Notes: generated from the sequence alone by a model not told the origin. DNA of 64,000 bases from Gallintestinimicrobium propionicum (GCF_025567525.1 NZ_JAOQJY010000004.1:137155-201154), one strand, 5' to 3'; counted from the first letter of the stretch, positions 11,571 through 20,801 are shown. Program-made: numbers and translations.

Positions 11571-12445
11571 CGGGATTTTTTCTCCATTTTTTTCAACTCA
11601 TCCACGTCAAACTTATAGGTTTTGCCGCAGAAATGACAGTTTACCTCGATCGGCTTGTCCTCGTCGATCATCTCCTGCAGTTCTTTTTTGCCGATGGAAA
11701 TCAGCGCTTTTTCCACCCGTTCCTTGCTGCAGTTGCAGGTAAAGCTGCAGGGCATCCGGTCGGTAATCTCCACATCCAAGCCGTCCAGCACCCGCTCTAA
11801 CAGCTGCTCCGGTGTCATTCCCTGGTCGAGCAGCGCCGTCACAGAATTGATCAGCGACAGGTTGTGCTCCAGCTTCGAAATCGTCTCTTCCTCTGCAAAG
11901 GGCATCAGCTGAATGATAAAGCCGCCTGCACAGCGCACGGTATTCGTCTTTTCCATCAAAACGCCCAGACCCACCGAAGAAGGCGTCTGCTCGGAGGTTG
12001 CAAAATACGAGGTCAGGTCATCCCCGATCTCTCCGGTCACCAGGGCTGTCTGTCCCACATAGGGTTCCTTTAAGCCGAGGTCACGGATGACAGAGAGCGT
12101 TCCCCTGCCGACCGCCCCTCCGACGTCGAGCTTGCCCTTCGCATTCGCAGGCAGGATGACGTCCGGCACCGTCGCATAGCCCTTGACCTCGCCCTTGGCG
12201 TTTGCCGTCACGGTCAGACCGCGAACCGGACCATCGCCGCGAACCTGCAGGGTTAAAAGATCGTCGTCGCCCTTTAACATGCTGCCCATCATCACGCCGG
12301 CTGTCAGCAGACGTCCCAACGCCGCCGTTACTACCGGGCTGGTGTTATGTGCCTGTCTCGCTGTCTCCACAAGCTCCTTTGTTGTCACTGCAAACGCGCG
12401 CACCTGTGCATTCGCCGCCGTCGCGCGTACCATATAATCTCCCAT
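11567..12445 (-). CDS. hslO: Redox-regulated chaperone Hsp33
   Basis: This 292-residue protein is Hsp33, a holdase activated by oxidation. The N-terminal domain (MGDYMVRATAANAQVRAFAV) is typical, and the C-terminus keeps the four zinc cysteines as CNC and CHFC about 30 residues apart. The start ATG 12445 has GGAGGAG directly upstream. A 30-codon in-frame extension to 12535 lacks family similarity and was dropped. It overlaps nadE by 4 nt. Confidence 0.95.
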   Translation of the reverse strand: MGDYMVRATAANAQVRAFAVTTKELVETARQAHNTSPVVTAALGRLLTAGVMMGSMLKGDDDLLTLQVRGDGPVRGLTVTANAKGEVKGYATVPDVILPANAKGKLDVGGAVGRGTLSVIRDLGLKEPYVGQTALVTGEIGDDLTSYFATSEQTPSSVGLGVLMEKTNTVRCAGGFIIQLMPFAEEETISKLEHNLSLINSVTALLDQGMTPEQLLERVLDGLDVEITDRMPCSFTCNCSKERVEKALISIGKKELQEMIDEDKPIEVNCHFCGKTYKFDVDELKKMEKKSR

Positions 12446-12548
12446 AGCTCCTCCATTCCTCAGGCTTACTTTACGGCAAGCCCCTGCCATTTCCACGCTG
12501 CGCTTTTCACCGCATAGCTTTTCTGCGTTGCGCAAATATTTTCATTTC

Positions 12549-13310
12549 TTATCCCAGATTCTTCCCGTGCTCGCGCGCGATCACATAGATCCGCTCGCTC
12601 GTCTCCGTTACGCTTCCATGCGTGTCTGCATCCAGTGCCTCGACAAAAATCAGCCCGGACTGTTCCACGAGCCGTTTCATCGTTTCCAGCGTATAGCCGC
12701 GCTGCAGATGGGTCTCCGTAAATTTGCGGAACAGGTCTTTTTGCTGTTTCACAAAAATCGTCAGATCGTATTCGTTGATCTGATCCTCCGCCGTATAATA
12801 ATTTTCCCAGATAAAGCTGCAATCCTCCCGGTTTTCCGCAATCGTGCTGTCACCGATGACTGTTTCGTATTTATAGACCGTATTAAAATCGAAGATAAAA
12901 AGCCCATTCGGGTCAAGATAGTTGTTTACCAGTTTAAAAGTTGTCAGTAAGTCATCTTCTTCCAGTAGATAATTTAACGAGTCGCACAGACAGATCACCG
13001 CCCGGACCGTTCCGTAAAGCTCAAACTCCCGCATATCCTGCTGCAAATACAAAATATTATGACCGGACTGCGCACGCTTCTCCATTGCAATGTCCAGCAT
13101 GCTGTCTGACAGATCAACACCGATCATGTCGTAGCCCTGCTTTGCCAGAAGCTCCGTCATGGAGCCCGTGCCACAGCCGAGATCCAGCAGGATTCCGTCC
13201 GTGATCTGATCCTGTTTCAGGCGTCCGACTACAAACTGACACCATTCTTCATAGGGCGTTTCATCCATGAACCGATCATAAACTAACGCAAAATCCTCAT
13301 ACATTTCCAT
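12549..13310 (-). CDS. Class I SAM-dependent methyltransferase
   Basis: This 253-residue protein has a Rossmann-type methyltransferase core: motif I LLDLGCGTGS near residue 43, an acidic residue in GVDLSDSML, and an LPxxF-like LYGTVRAVICLCDSLNYL region. The N-terminus MEMYEDFALVYDRFMDE matches a common small-molecule methyltransferase group in Clostridia. Substrate is unknown. It lies 122 nt after hisC and 103 nt before hslO in the same direction, and probably shares their transcript. Confidence 0.88.
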   Translation of the reverse strand: MEMYEDFALVYDRFMDETPYEEWCQFVVGRLKQDQITDGILLDLGCGTGSMTELLAKQGYDMIGVDLSDSMLDIAMEKRAQSGHNILYLQQDMREFELYGTVRAVICLCDSLNYLLEEDDLLTTFKLVNNYLDPNGLFIFDFNTVYKYETVIGDSTIAENREDCSFIWENYYTAEDQINEYDLTIFVKQQKDLFRKFTETHLQRGYTLETMKRLVEQSGLIFVEALDADTHGSVTETSERIYVIAREHGKNLG

Positions 13311-13432
13311 TCGTTATCCACGCTCCTTCTGCCGCGCAGCGGCGTTTTTCTGCATCTGTCCGCGTGCGTTCCTGTGTCTGCATGCGAACGTATTTTCCGC
13401 TGCTGCCCGCGCGTTTTCGAACATGCCGCGCC

Positions 13433-14503
13433 CTATTTCACCAGCTCTACCAGCACTTCGACCAGCCGCTCCATCTCCGCCTGCGTGCCGACTGTAATCC
13501 GCAGATAGTTGTCGATTCTGGGCTTTTTGAAATATCGCACATAAATTCCGGCTGTTTTCAGGTTCTCGAATAACTCCTGCGCCGGGACGGTTTTGTGCGT
13601 TGCAAAAATAAAGTTCGCCTTCGAATCCGGGAACGTAAAGCCAAGCTCTGTCAGCTTCTGCTTCGTCCATTCCCGCGTCGCCACGATTTTCCCCGTAATC
13701 TCCTGAAAATACGCACGGTCCTCTACGCATGCCTTTCCGCAGGCAATCGTCAGGCGGTTCATTGTATAGGAGTTGAAGGAAAATTTGACATCATTTAAAT
13801 AGGAAATCAGCTTCTTTTGGCCGATTGCAAAGCCGATTCTCATACCCGCAAGTGCGCGCGATTTCGAAAACGTCTGCACGACGAGCAGATTTTCATACTT
13901 ATCCACAAGAGGCAGGGCACTCACACCCCCGAAATCCACATAGGCCTCGTCTACAATCACAACGGAATCGGGATTTTTTGCCACGATCTCCTCGATCGTA
14001 TCCAGATTCTCCATCAGACCGGTCGGTGCGTTGGGGTTCGGGAAAATGATGCCGCCGTTTTCGTTCAGGTAGTCCTCTTTTTTCAGGCGGAACCTTTCAT
14101 CCAGCCCAGGCGTCCGATAGGGAATGCCGTACAAATCCGCCCAGACGTCGTAGAAGGAATAGGTGATGTCCGGGAACAGAATCGGTTTTTTGCTGTTAAA
14201 AAAGGTCAGAAATGCCAGCGCCAGCACATCGTCGGAGCCAACGCCCACAAACACCTGGTCTGCCGCAACCGGATGCTCCGAAACAGAAACCGCCGCTGCA
14301 ATCGCTTCCCGCAGCTCAAGCGCCGCCGGATCGGGATACAGCCGCAGCTTATCCGCTTCAAACTCCTGCAGTGCTTTTGTCACACCCGGTGCAGGCGGAT
14401 ACGGGCATTCGTTGGTGTTTAACTTGATGATGTCATTTCGTTTGGGCTGCTCTCCCGGTGTGTAGGGGACAACCCTGCGTACATTTGCTTCCCAGTCTGC
14501 CAT
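13433..14503 (-). CDS. hisC: Histidinol-phosphate aminotransferase
   Basis: This PLP aminotransferase of fold type I (356 residues) converts imidazole acetol phosphate to histidinol phosphate. The N-terminal IKLNTNECPYPP, the FPNPNAPTG motif, VIVDEAYVDF and the PLP lysine in TFSKSRALAGMRIG (K214) are all typical of HisC. AGAGAGGA precedes ATG 14503. No other his gene is in the window, so it is separated from the rest of the pathway. It could also act on related aromatic substrates. Confidence 0.92.
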   Translation of the reverse strand: MADWEANVRRVVPYTPGEQPKRNDIIKLNTNECPYPPAPGVTKALQEFEADKLRLYPDPAALELREAIAAAVSVSEHPVAADQVFVGVGSDDVLALAFLTFFNSKKPILFPDITYSFYDVWADLYGIPYRTPGLDERFRLKKEDYLNENGGIIFPNPNAPTGLMENLDTIEEIVAKNPDSVVIVDEAYVDFGGVSALPLVDKYENLLVVQTFSKSRALAGMRIGFAIGQKKLISYLNDVKFSFNSYTMNRLTIACGKACVEDRAYFQEITGKIVATREWTKQKLTELGFTFPDSKANFIFATHKTVPAQELFENLKTAGIYVRYFKKPRIDNYLRITVGTQAEMERLVEVLVELVK

Positions 14504-14533
14504 GACAGTTCCTCTCTTTCTGATGTAGTATCG

Positions 14534-15427
14534 CTACTCCATCTCCGCTTCTTTTAACGCTTCCTGCTCCTGCTGCGCCTTTGCAAGCTCTACAAACTCT
14601 TCCAGGCACAGGTTATTTTCCTTCATAAACTTCGCCGCCTCTTCCCCAACGTAGCGGAAATGCCAGGATTCATAGGAAATCCCGGTGATCGCCACCTTGT
14701 CCTGCGGGAAACGGAGAATAAAACCATACTCCGCAGCGTGCTCGTTTAACCAGATCGCCTCTTTGGTCGAAGCCTGCGATTTATCCAGGCCCTGATGATT
14801 TTTTCCTACGATATCCACGGCGAGACCGGTGTGATGCTCGCTCGCACCGGTGAGGGCGATTTCTTCCTTCGTCTTGAAAAAAGCGTCCTTATAGCTCATG
14901 CCGCCCCTTACGAATTTTGCGATGGAGTTGTCCATCAGCTGATCCTGCTTTTGATAATCGCGGTAAGCGGAACAAACCATCAGGGGCAGCCCTTCTTTTT
15001 TGCCGTCCGCCAGCATCATCTCAAGGGCTTTCTGAATCCGCCTGTCCACATACTTCCCATTGTCCGTCTTGGCCAGATCTACCTCAAAATCCTGCTGCAG
15101 CGGATTTTTTTCATTGACCAGCACATAGTTCCAGTCCTCCAGATCTACAGAAAATGGAATTTCCGGCAGATCCTCTTTCTCGCCGTCCTGCAGCATGACG
15201 GTCACATAGCCTTCCCGCGTTTCTTCCACTGCATTGCTGCTTTCTTCCAGCTCCTTTGTCAGATCCTCCACCTGACTCTGTGCGTTTAACAGCTCGCCGC
15301 TGGTCTGCGCCAGTTCTCCTTTTACCTTTTCATAAGACACATAAAACGAACTGGTCAGCACTCCTGCAATGACTACAAAGCCGCCTGCCAGTCCAATGAA
15401 CCATTTTTTATAATTATCGTTATTCAA
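14534..15427 (-). CDS. D-alanyl-D-alanine carboxypeptidase, VanY/M15B family
   Basis: This protein of 297 residues begins at a TTG codon, as no ATG fits. It has an N-terminal membrane helix (about 9-30) and a coiled-coil stalk (about 33-65), followed by a VanY-type zinc peptidase domain outside the membrane. Zinc ligands are visible in SEHHTGLAVDIV and SWHFRYVG, with MVCSAYRDYQ before them. It should trim the terminal D-Ala of cell-wall peptides. AAAGGA lies about 12 nt before the TTG. It heads the minus-strand run that continues with hisC. Confidence 0.9.
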   Translation of the reverse strand: MNNDNYKKWFIGLAGGFVVIAGVLTSSFYVSYEKVKGELAQTSGELLNAQSQVEDLTKELEESSNAVEETREGYVTVMLQDGEKEDLPEIPFSVDLEDWNYVLVNEKNPLQQDFEVDLAKTDNGKYVDRRIQKALEMMLADGKKEGLPLMVCSAYRDYQKQDQLMDNSIAKFVRGGMSYKDAFFKTKEEIALTGASEHHTGLAVDIVGKNHQGLDKSQASTKEAIWLNEHAAEYGFILRFPQDKVAITGISYESWHFRYVGEEAAKFMKENNLCLEEFVELAKAQQEQEALKEAEME

Positions 15428-15563
15428 TTTATTCGCAGTCCTTTTATCGTTTTATCTTTTTTGTCAATTCAGTATATTAGTATATTCCCAATCCGAAGCG
15501 GTTACAAGCCCTAATTTTATTCCCAGTTCCCTTGCCCCTTACTGCCGCAGCTTCGAAAAAGGC

Positions 15564-15592
15564 TTGACACGCTCCCTCAACCTGACTATCAT
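15564..15592 (+). promoter_or_regulatory. Promoter of the thiT transcript
   Basis: TTGACA (15564-15569) and TATCAT (15587-15592) are separated by exactly 17 nt. Transcription would start near 15599, about 25 nt before the riboswitch aptamer. Confidence 0.78.
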
Positions 15593-15625
15593 AAGCTGTG
15601 AACTGTAACCAAAATTTTATATCAT

Positions 15626-15713
15626 TGCCAGGGGAGCGATTGCTGAGACTGAATATCCGCCCGGATTTCTGACCCTCATCACCTGAACCGGATAATACCG
15701 GCGTAGGGAGGCA
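15626..15713 (+). promoter_or_regulatory. TPP riboswitch (THI element)
   Basis: The conserved TPP aptamer blocks are all present: GGGGAGC, CTGAGA, GACCC, ACCTGAACCGGATAATACC and GGCGTAGGGA. The P1 stem TGCC (15626-15629) pairs with GGCA (15710-15713). The element sits 65 nt before thiT, the thiamine S-component, so thiamine pyrophosphate should shut off thiamine uptake. Confidence 0.95.
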
Positions 15714-15718
15714 CATGC

Positions 15719-15777
15719 GACAGATTTTTATCTGTCCTGTTTTTCGTCCCCTCCTGTGCACACAAGGAGGTTTTTTT
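15719..15777 (+). promoter_or_regulatory. Expression platform of the TPP riboswitch
   Basis: Two hairpins follow the aptamer. The first is a 7-bp stem, 15719-15725 against 15730-15736, with TTTTT at 15740-15744. In the second, CCTCCT (15750-15755) pairs with AGGAGG (15765-15770) and seven T residues come before the start codon. The AGGAGG is the only ribosome-binding site of thiT, so the second hairpin could act as terminator, as ribosome-site sequestor, or as both. Confidence 0.7.
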
Positions 15778-16458
15778 ATGTCCAATTTTTTTGCAATCCC
15801 CATCACGGATGAATGGGGAACGACTTATCAGCTGACCACTGCCGGTTATACCGCACTGGTTGTCCTCATGCTGGCGCTTTTGCTGCTGGCCTGCTTTATC
15901 GGCAATTCTGTGAAGCAGCCTAAATTTTCCGCACGTCAGCTGGCATTTTCCGCAATGGCGATAGCTGCTGCCTTTGTCACTTCCGAAATCAAGCTGTTCC
16001 ATCTGCCCTTCGGCGGCTCCATCACTTTATTTTCCATGCTGTTCTTAGTCCTGATCGGCTATTGGTACGGTCTGCGTGCCGGACTGATGACTGCCATCGC
16101 CTACGGCTTTTTACAGCTGGTCAGCGATCCGTATATCATCAGCATACCGCAGATGCTCGTTGATTACATCTTCGCATTCGGTGCGCTCGGCTTATCCGGC
16201 CTGTTTTCCAAATCGAAAAACGGTCTGGTGAAGGGCTATATCGCAGGTGTACTCGGTCGTTATTTCTTCGCATTTTTATCCGGTATGATCTTCTTCGGCG
16301 CTTACGCTGCAGACTACGGCATGTCCGCACCGGTCTATTCCCTGGTTTACAACGGCATCTATCTGTCCGTGGAAGCGGTGCTGACGCTGATCATCCTCTA
16401 CCTGCCTCCGGTCAAAAAGGTCATGGGACAGTTAAAAACCATGGCGACACAGAGATAA
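15778..16458 (+). CDS. thiT: ThiT, thiamine-specific S-component of an ECF transporter
   Basis: This 226-residue membrane protein has about six hydrophobic helices. It carries the ThiT hallmark GGSITLFSMLFLVLIGYWYG and later SDPYIISIPQMLVDYIFAF. It binds thiamine and works with a shared EcfA-EcfA'-EcfT engine. ATG 15778 is chosen because AGGAGG lies 7 nt upstream; an upstream in-frame ATG at 15715 lies inside the riboswitch leader. The neighbouring ECF module at 17.7-20.8 kb might power it, although that module has its own S-component. Confidence 0.95.
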   Translation: MSNFFAIPITDEWGTTYQLTTAGYTALVVLMLALLLLACFIGNSVKQPKFSARQLAFSAMAIAAAFVTSEIKLFHLPFGGSITLFSMLFLVLIGYWYGLRAGLMTAIAYGFLQLVSDPYIISIPQMLVDYIFAFGALGLSGLFSKSKNGLVKGYIAGVLGRYFFAFLSGMIFFGAYAADYGMSAPVYSLVYNGIYLSVEAVLTLIILYLPPVKKVMGQLKTMATQR

Positions 16459-16490
16459 AACGTACGCTCTGCGAGCATTTCAGATTTATA

Positions 16491-16543
16491 AAAAAAGAAT
16501 CCGGCGCACAGTCCTATCGCTGTCTGACGCCGGATTCTTTTTT
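16491..16543. terminator. Bidirectional terminator between thiT and the mutarotase
   Basis: A perfect 10-bp stem, 16497-16506 against 16528-16537, is flanked by an A-run on the left and TTTTTT on the right. It can stop both thiT (plus) and the mutarotase gene (minus). Confidence 0.88.
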
Positions 16544-16629
16544 ATCGTATGGAAAACTTCGTTTCCATGCGATAAGAAACACTCCGCGAGGATGCGCACT
16601 CGGCGCAAGAATGTGCCAAGGCACATTCC
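16543..16629. repeat. Composite palindromic repeat, inverted shortened copy
   Basis: This contains the TATCGTATGGAAAAC-TTC-GTTTCC palindrome, then CTCCGCGAGGAT, then AGAATGTGCC-AA-GGCACATTC. These are the same blocks as the element at 34664-34868 but in reverse-complement order, without its outer ACAATAGAATGC hairpin. It lies downstream of the mutarotase stop. Confidence 0.75.
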
Positions 16630-16649
16630 TTTTCACAGTTCTGCAAAAT

Positions 16650-17525
16650 TCAGAAAATCTCAATACTCCAGGTATTTTCATACCGCTTGCCTGCAGGCAG
16701 ATGAACCAGGTTGGGCTGCTCGGAAAGGTCTTCGATCCTGCCCTTGCGGGAAGGAAGCGCAGACCAGGGCTCGATGCAGACATAGGGCGCATCGGTAAAC
16801 GGCATATGCCAGATCCCCAGGAAATTCATCTGCGGATAGGATACGCGCACGCTTCTTGTTCCTTTTTCACTGCACAGGGTCACTGCTTTCGCCATATCAG
16901 TCAGCACGATCGCATCCTGATCGAACAGGTTGTGTGCAAGGGGCAGCTTACCGCCGTCAGATAAAATAAACTCGCTGTCCTCGCCATTTACGAAGCAGTC
17001 CTCAGAAAAGCCAACGCGGATCGGATTCCCGGGAGCTTCAAACTGTAAGCAGTAATCCTCAAATGCAAGACCTTTTTCCAGCGGAACGGCAAAGCCCGGA
17101 TGACCGCCGACGCCGAAATACATCACCTTTTTGTCGTTATTTTCTACCGCAAAAGTAACATTTAATTTGTTGCCGACAAGCTCATAGGTCAGCCAGTAAA
17201 CAAACGCAAAGGGATACATTTCTCTCGTATTCTCGCTGTCTGTCAGCTTCAGCACCAGTCTCTGTGCCGTATGCTCTTCCGCTTCCAGATCGGAAGAATT
17301 GACAAAGCCGTGGATCGGCATTTCGTAGGTCTTGCCATCCAGCATATATTTGCCCTCAGTCAGACGTGCGATATACGGAAACAGATTCAATGCGCGGTCT
17401 TTCCAGTAAGTCTCATCGCCCTGCCAGAGATATTCTGCCCCGTCCTTTGTCTGAATCGACCACAGCTCGCCGCCGTGGGAGTTTACCTGAACTTTCAGGC
17501 TGTCATTTTCCAGTGTGTAAATCAT
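16650..17525 (-). CDS. Aldose 1-epimerase family (galactose mutarotase-like)
   Basis: This 291-residue beta-sandwich protein begins MIYTLENDSLKV and has SHGGELWSIQ, a histidine in MPIHGFV, another in FGVGGHPGF and a glutamate in YVCIEPWS. These fit the LacX-like branch of the mutarotase superfamily, which interconverts anomers of hexoses or hexose phosphates. Start ATG 17525 follows AAGGGGAATGT; the longer frame to 17600 lacks similarity. It follows ecfT at 138 nt, across a weak terminator, so it may be transcribed separately. Confidence 0.88.
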   Translation of the reverse strand: MIYTLENDSLKVQVNSHGGELWSIQTKDGAEYLWQGDETYWKDRALNLFPYIARLTEGKYMLDGKTYEMPIHGFVNSSDLEAEEHTAQRLVLKLTDSENTREMYPFAFVYWLTYELVGNKLNVTFAVENNDKKVMYFGVGGHPGFAVPLEKGLAFEDYCLQFEAPGNPIRVGFSEDCFVNGEDSEFILSDGGKLPLAHNLFDQDAIVLTDMAKAVTLCSEKGTRSVRVSYPQMNFLGIWHMPFTDAPYVCIEPWSALPSRKGRIEDLSEQPNLVHLPAGKRYENTWSIEIF

Positions 17526-17618
17526 ACATTCCCCTTTCCGCAGCCGATGAAAAAATCCGCTGCATCCCCTGATTCCATTTTCCCGGAGCGCAGCATCCAA
17601 TTTGCCCGCACCCCGGAT

Positions 17619-17662
17619 TTTTTTTTAAAACGCGATACCCGTGTCCCACAGCCCCGCGTTTT
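17619..17662 (-). terminator. Possible terminator after ecfT
   Basis: On the minus strand AAAACGCG (17662-17655) pairs with CGCGTTTT (17634-17627). The T-run is short and A residues follow, so termination may be partial. Confidence 0.4.
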
Positions 17663-17663
17663 T

Positions 17664-18494
17664 TTACTGGAATGGATTCCAGAAACGGCTGCCGTCTGCA
17701 AACGTAATGGTCAGAGCGACCGCCATAAATACTACCGCAAATCCAATCGTCAGATAGTCGTTTCGTACCAGCTTCTTTCCCATGTACCAGGTACGTTTTT
17801 TATTTTTACCGAAGCCCCTAAGCTCCATGGCATTGCTGACCACATCGATACGATCCATGCTGGAAAACAGCAGCGGGAAAATAATCGTGCTCATCCGCTT
17901 GATTCTCGTCCAGAGGGATGTCTTGCTGCTCATCTCGATGCCCCGCGCCTCCTGCGCATGCTTGATCTTGGTAAAATCAGACTGTACGTCCGGGATGTAG
18001 CGCAGCGCGATGGCAATGGCGTAGCCCACGTTGTAGCTGACACCCATGCGATTTAAGCTTGCCGCAAACTCGCTCGGGTTGGTCGTCACGATAAACATCA
18101 ATACCACCGGCGTTACTGTCAGATACTTCAGCATAATATTAAACTGGTAAAACAGCTGTTCCTTTGTGATATTATGATTGCCAAACAGGTGTAAAAGCTC
18201 TGTTTTTGTGCCGTAGATCACAGTTCCCTGATTCGGGGAAAACAGCCACACCGCAAGCATGTTAATACACAAAAACAGCAAAATAAACTGAAATACCGTC
18301 CCGACCTGTTTCCATTCCGTATGGGAAACCTTAAAGATCACCAGACTGCAGACCAGCATGACCAGCAGCACTCTCGTGTCATAGGTCAGCATACCGGTCA
18401 GCGACCAGAGCAGGAAAAAGATCATTTTCGAAACGCCGGAAAGCCGATGGATCCAGGTATCTTTTTCACTGTACGTCAGAATTCTGCCCGCCAT
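17664..18494 (-). CDS. EcfT-type transmembrane component of an ECF transporter
   Basis: This 276-residue CbiQ/EcfT-family protein has several membrane helices. Its two coupling motifs, AQEARG and MELRGFG, occur about 40 residues apart, and these insert into the ATPase pair. It overlaps the 3' end of the ATPase gene by 29 nt and forms one operon with it and the UPF0397 S-component. It is the energy-coupling scaffold for vitamin import, most likely riboflavin in this operon. Confidence 0.92.
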   Translation of the reverse strand: MAGRILTYSEKDTWIHRLSGVSKMIFFLLWSLTGMLTYDTRVLLVMLVCSLVIFKVSHTEWKQVGTVFQFILLFLCINMLAVWLFSPNQGTVIYGTKTELLHLFGNHNITKEQLFYQFNIMLKYLTVTPVVLMFIVTTNPSEFAASLNRMGVSYNVGYAIAIALRYIPDVQSDFTKIKHAQEARGIEMSSKTSLWTRIKRMSTIIFPLLFSSMDRIDVVSNAMELRGFGKNKKRTWYMGKKLVRNDYLTIGFAVVFMAVALTITFADGSRFWNPFQ

Positions 18495-20196
18495 CCGCTC
18501 TCACCTGCCTTTCATAATAAATAAACCGCTCTGCAAAGCCGGACGCATCCCCGATGCCGCAGCGCACCGCCAGATCGTACAGCGACGTCTTTTTCAGATA
18601 AGCACGGTCTGCAACCGCTTCATCCGTCAGCACCTTTGCCGGCTTGTCGTCCGCAATCAGCTCGCCGTCCGCGATAACGATCGCACGGTCGGTATATTCC
18701 AGCATCAGATGCATATCATGTGTGATCATGATGATCGTAATGCCAAGGGTCTCATTTAAGTGCTTTAAAAATTCCATAATTTCCGTATAATGACGGTAAT
18801 CCTGTCCTGCCGTCGGCTCATCCAGAATCAGGATCTCCGGATTCATGACGAGGATCGAAGCGATAGTCACACGCTTTTTCTGACCAAAGCTCAGAGCAGA
18901 AACCGGCCAGTTCCGGAAGGGATACAAACCGCAGATCTTTAACTTATCGTAAACCCGTTCCTTTACCTCTTCCTCCGGCACGCCACGGACCCGCAGTCCC
19001 AGCGCCACTTCATCAAAAATCATCGGCTTGGAAATCATCTGATTCGGGTTCTGCATGACAAGCCCGATGGCCTCGCCACGCTCCTTGATGGATTTGTCCG
19101 CAATATCACTGCCATTTAACAGGATCTTACCGTGATCCGGATGGATAAAGCCGCAGATCAGATTTGACAACGTACTCTTTCCCGCGCCGTTTTTTCCGAC
19201 AATTGCGAGCATTTCCCCTTTGTTAATACGGAAATGAATATCCGACAGGATCGGTTTGCCTGTAATATAGGAAAAGTCCAGATCCAACACTTCGAGGGCC
19301 GGCTTTTCCTCTCCTTGAATCTCCGGCAGGGAAACCTTCTCGAACCAGTCCCTTACCTTTTCCTGATAAGGCTCCAGATTCATCGTCTCGATATGTTGAG
19401 GATGATCCTTTGCCGCAACCTGACATCCCGCATGTTTGAGTGCCGTCACATACAGCGGCTCACGGATGCCCTCCTGAATCAGAATATCGGAGGCAAGCAG
19501 CTCGTCCGGCGTCATATCCGCTACAACCCTTCCGTCCCCGATCACCACAATTCTGTCTACATCCCGGTAAAGGGCATCCTCTAACCGGTGTTCGATAATG
19601 ATAACCGTCTTGTCGCGCTCCCGGCAGATCCGGTCGATCAGGTCGATAGCCCGCTTGCCGGTCGCCGGGTCAAGGTTTGCCAGCGGCTCATCAAACAGCA
19701 GGATATCCACATCATCTACCAGCACGCCTGCCATGGAAACTCTCTGTTTCTGTCCGCCGGAAAGCTCCGTCGGTGCATTGCCGAGAAGGGCTTTGATATC
19801 AACAACCTCTGCCACTTCGTCTACTGCGCGGAACATCTCTTCCTGCTCTACGCAGTCGTTTTCCAGTGCAAAAGCAACATCTTCTGCAACCGTCAGGCCG
19901 ATAAACTGGCCGTCTGTATCCTGCAGCACCGTACCGACGATTTTGGACATTCCAAAAATACCGGTTTTCGCAGGATCTTTACCGCCCACAGTCAAAGTTC
20001 CGCTGCTTTCGCCAGGGTATGAAAAAGGAACCATCCCGTTGATGCAGTGCACCAGAGTCGATTTTCCCGACCCGGACGGTCCCACGATTAAAACCTTCTC
20101 TCCGGGATTGACCGTCAGGTCAATCTCCCGGAGTGTAGGCTCTGACTGTGATCGATATTTAAAAGTATAGTTTTTAAACTCGATGATCGGAGTCAT
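18466..20196 (-). CDS. Fused double ATP-binding protein of an ECF transporter
   Basis: The 576 residues hold two complete ABC ATPase domains in one chain. The first has Walker A GPSGSGKST (39-47), signature LSGGQKQR and Walker B ILLFDEP. The second has Walker A GKNGAGKST, an altered signature LSFGQKKR and Walker B ILILDEP. It corresponds to EcfA and EcfA' joined. The signature of the second half has F in place of the first G, which is a small oddity. It begins 3 nt after the S-component gene. Confidence 0.93.
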   Translation of the reverse strand: MTPIIEFKNYTFKYRSQSEPTLREIDLTVNPGEKVLIVGPSGSGKSTLVHCINGMVPFSYPGESSGTLTVGGKDPAKTGIFGMSKIVGTVLQDTDGQFIGLTVAEDVAFALENDCVEQEEMFRAVDEVAEVVDIKALLGNAPTELSGGQKQRVSMAGVLVDDVDILLFDEPLANLDPATGKRAIDLIDRICRERDKTVIIIEHRLEDALYRDVDRIVVIGDGRVVADMTPDELLASDILIQEGIREPLYVTALKHAGCQVAAKDHPQHIETMNLEPYQEKVRDWFEKVSLPEIQGEEKPALEVLDLDFSYITGKPILSDIHFRINKGEMLAIVGKNGAGKSTLSNLICGFIHPDHGKILLNGSDIADKSIKERGEAIGLVMQNPNQMISKPMIFDEVALGLRVRGVPEEEVKERVYDKLKICGLYPFRNWPVSALSFGQKKRVTIASILVMNPEILILDEPTAGQDYRHYTEIMEFLKHLNETLGITIIMITHDMHLMLEYTDRAIVIADGELIADDKPAKVLTDEAVADRAYLKKTSLYDLAVRCGIGDASGFAERFIYYERQVRADGGQNSDVQ

Positions 20197-20199
20197 GTA

Positions 20200-20754
20200 T
20201 CAGTCCTCTTTGGAAAGGCTTCCGGACTTTGCGCCGACCTTGGAGTAGGCAATTAACAGCAGAGTTCCCAGAATGCCGATGATAATTACATTTGCAACAA
20301 AAGCGGTCACGCCCTGTGTGAATACCTTATTTACAGGCTCTGCATAAATTACGATGTCCAAAACCGGAGCAACCAGAATCCATGCCAGTGCGTTTGCAAC
20401 AACCTGTACGATATTGAACAGGCCGATTTCCTTGCCGCCGAAGCTGCCTTCTTTTACTTTATACTTCGCAGCAAACAGACCAACGATGATGCCGAATACA
20501 GCGTCCGGGAATACCCAGCTCCACCATACGCTTCCGTAAAATACTGCATCACCCAGTGCATGACCGATCAGACCGATGGCACCGCCTACAACAGGACCAA
20601 AAATAGCGGAGAAAAATGCAAGTACCGCTGCGCGGGTCTGCAGAGCTGTGTTCGGGATGAAACCAACCGGGATCTGCACGTTGGTTAAAACAACGAACAG
20701 CGCGGTTCCGATACCCATCGCTACGACATGCTTGATGCCAAACTTCTTATCCAT
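20200..20754 (-). CDS. UPF0397 family ECF S-component, probable riboflavin uptake
   Basis: This 184-residue membrane protein matches the UPF0397 family, annotated as the substrate-binding S-component of ECF-type riboflavin transporters. Characteristic segments are VVAMGIGTALFVVL, FGPVVGGAIGLIGHALGDA, YGSVWWSWVFPDA and WILVAPVLDIVIYAEPVNKVFTQG (shown here in part). GAGGAGG lies 8 nt before ATG 20754. It heads the operon with the double ATPase and EcfT. The substrate is inferred from family naming; I found no FMN riboswitch in the leader. Confidence 0.9.
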   Translation of the reverse strand: MDKKFGIKHVVAMGIGTALFVVLTNVQIPVGFIPNTALQTRAAVLAFFSAIFGPVVGGAIGLIGHALGDAVFYGSVWWSWVFPDAVFGIIVGLFAAKYKVKEGSFGGKEIGLFNIVQVVANALAWILVAPVLDIVIYAEPVNKVFTQGVTAFVANVIIIGILGTLLLIAYSKVGAKSGSLSKED

Positions 20755-20801
20755 GAGTAAATCCTCCTCATAAGTATTTATTTGTGGAAAACCACGTTCT
20801 T

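Larger units (their letters stand above)
15428..15777. other. Intergenic region carrying the thiT promoter and leader
   Basis: These 350 bases lie between the divergent vanY-like gene and thiT. They hold a strong promoter, a half-copy of the GTGAACTGTAAC repeat at 15598-15609, the TPP riboswitch and its expression platform, all described separately. I see no protein gene here. Confidence 0.7.
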
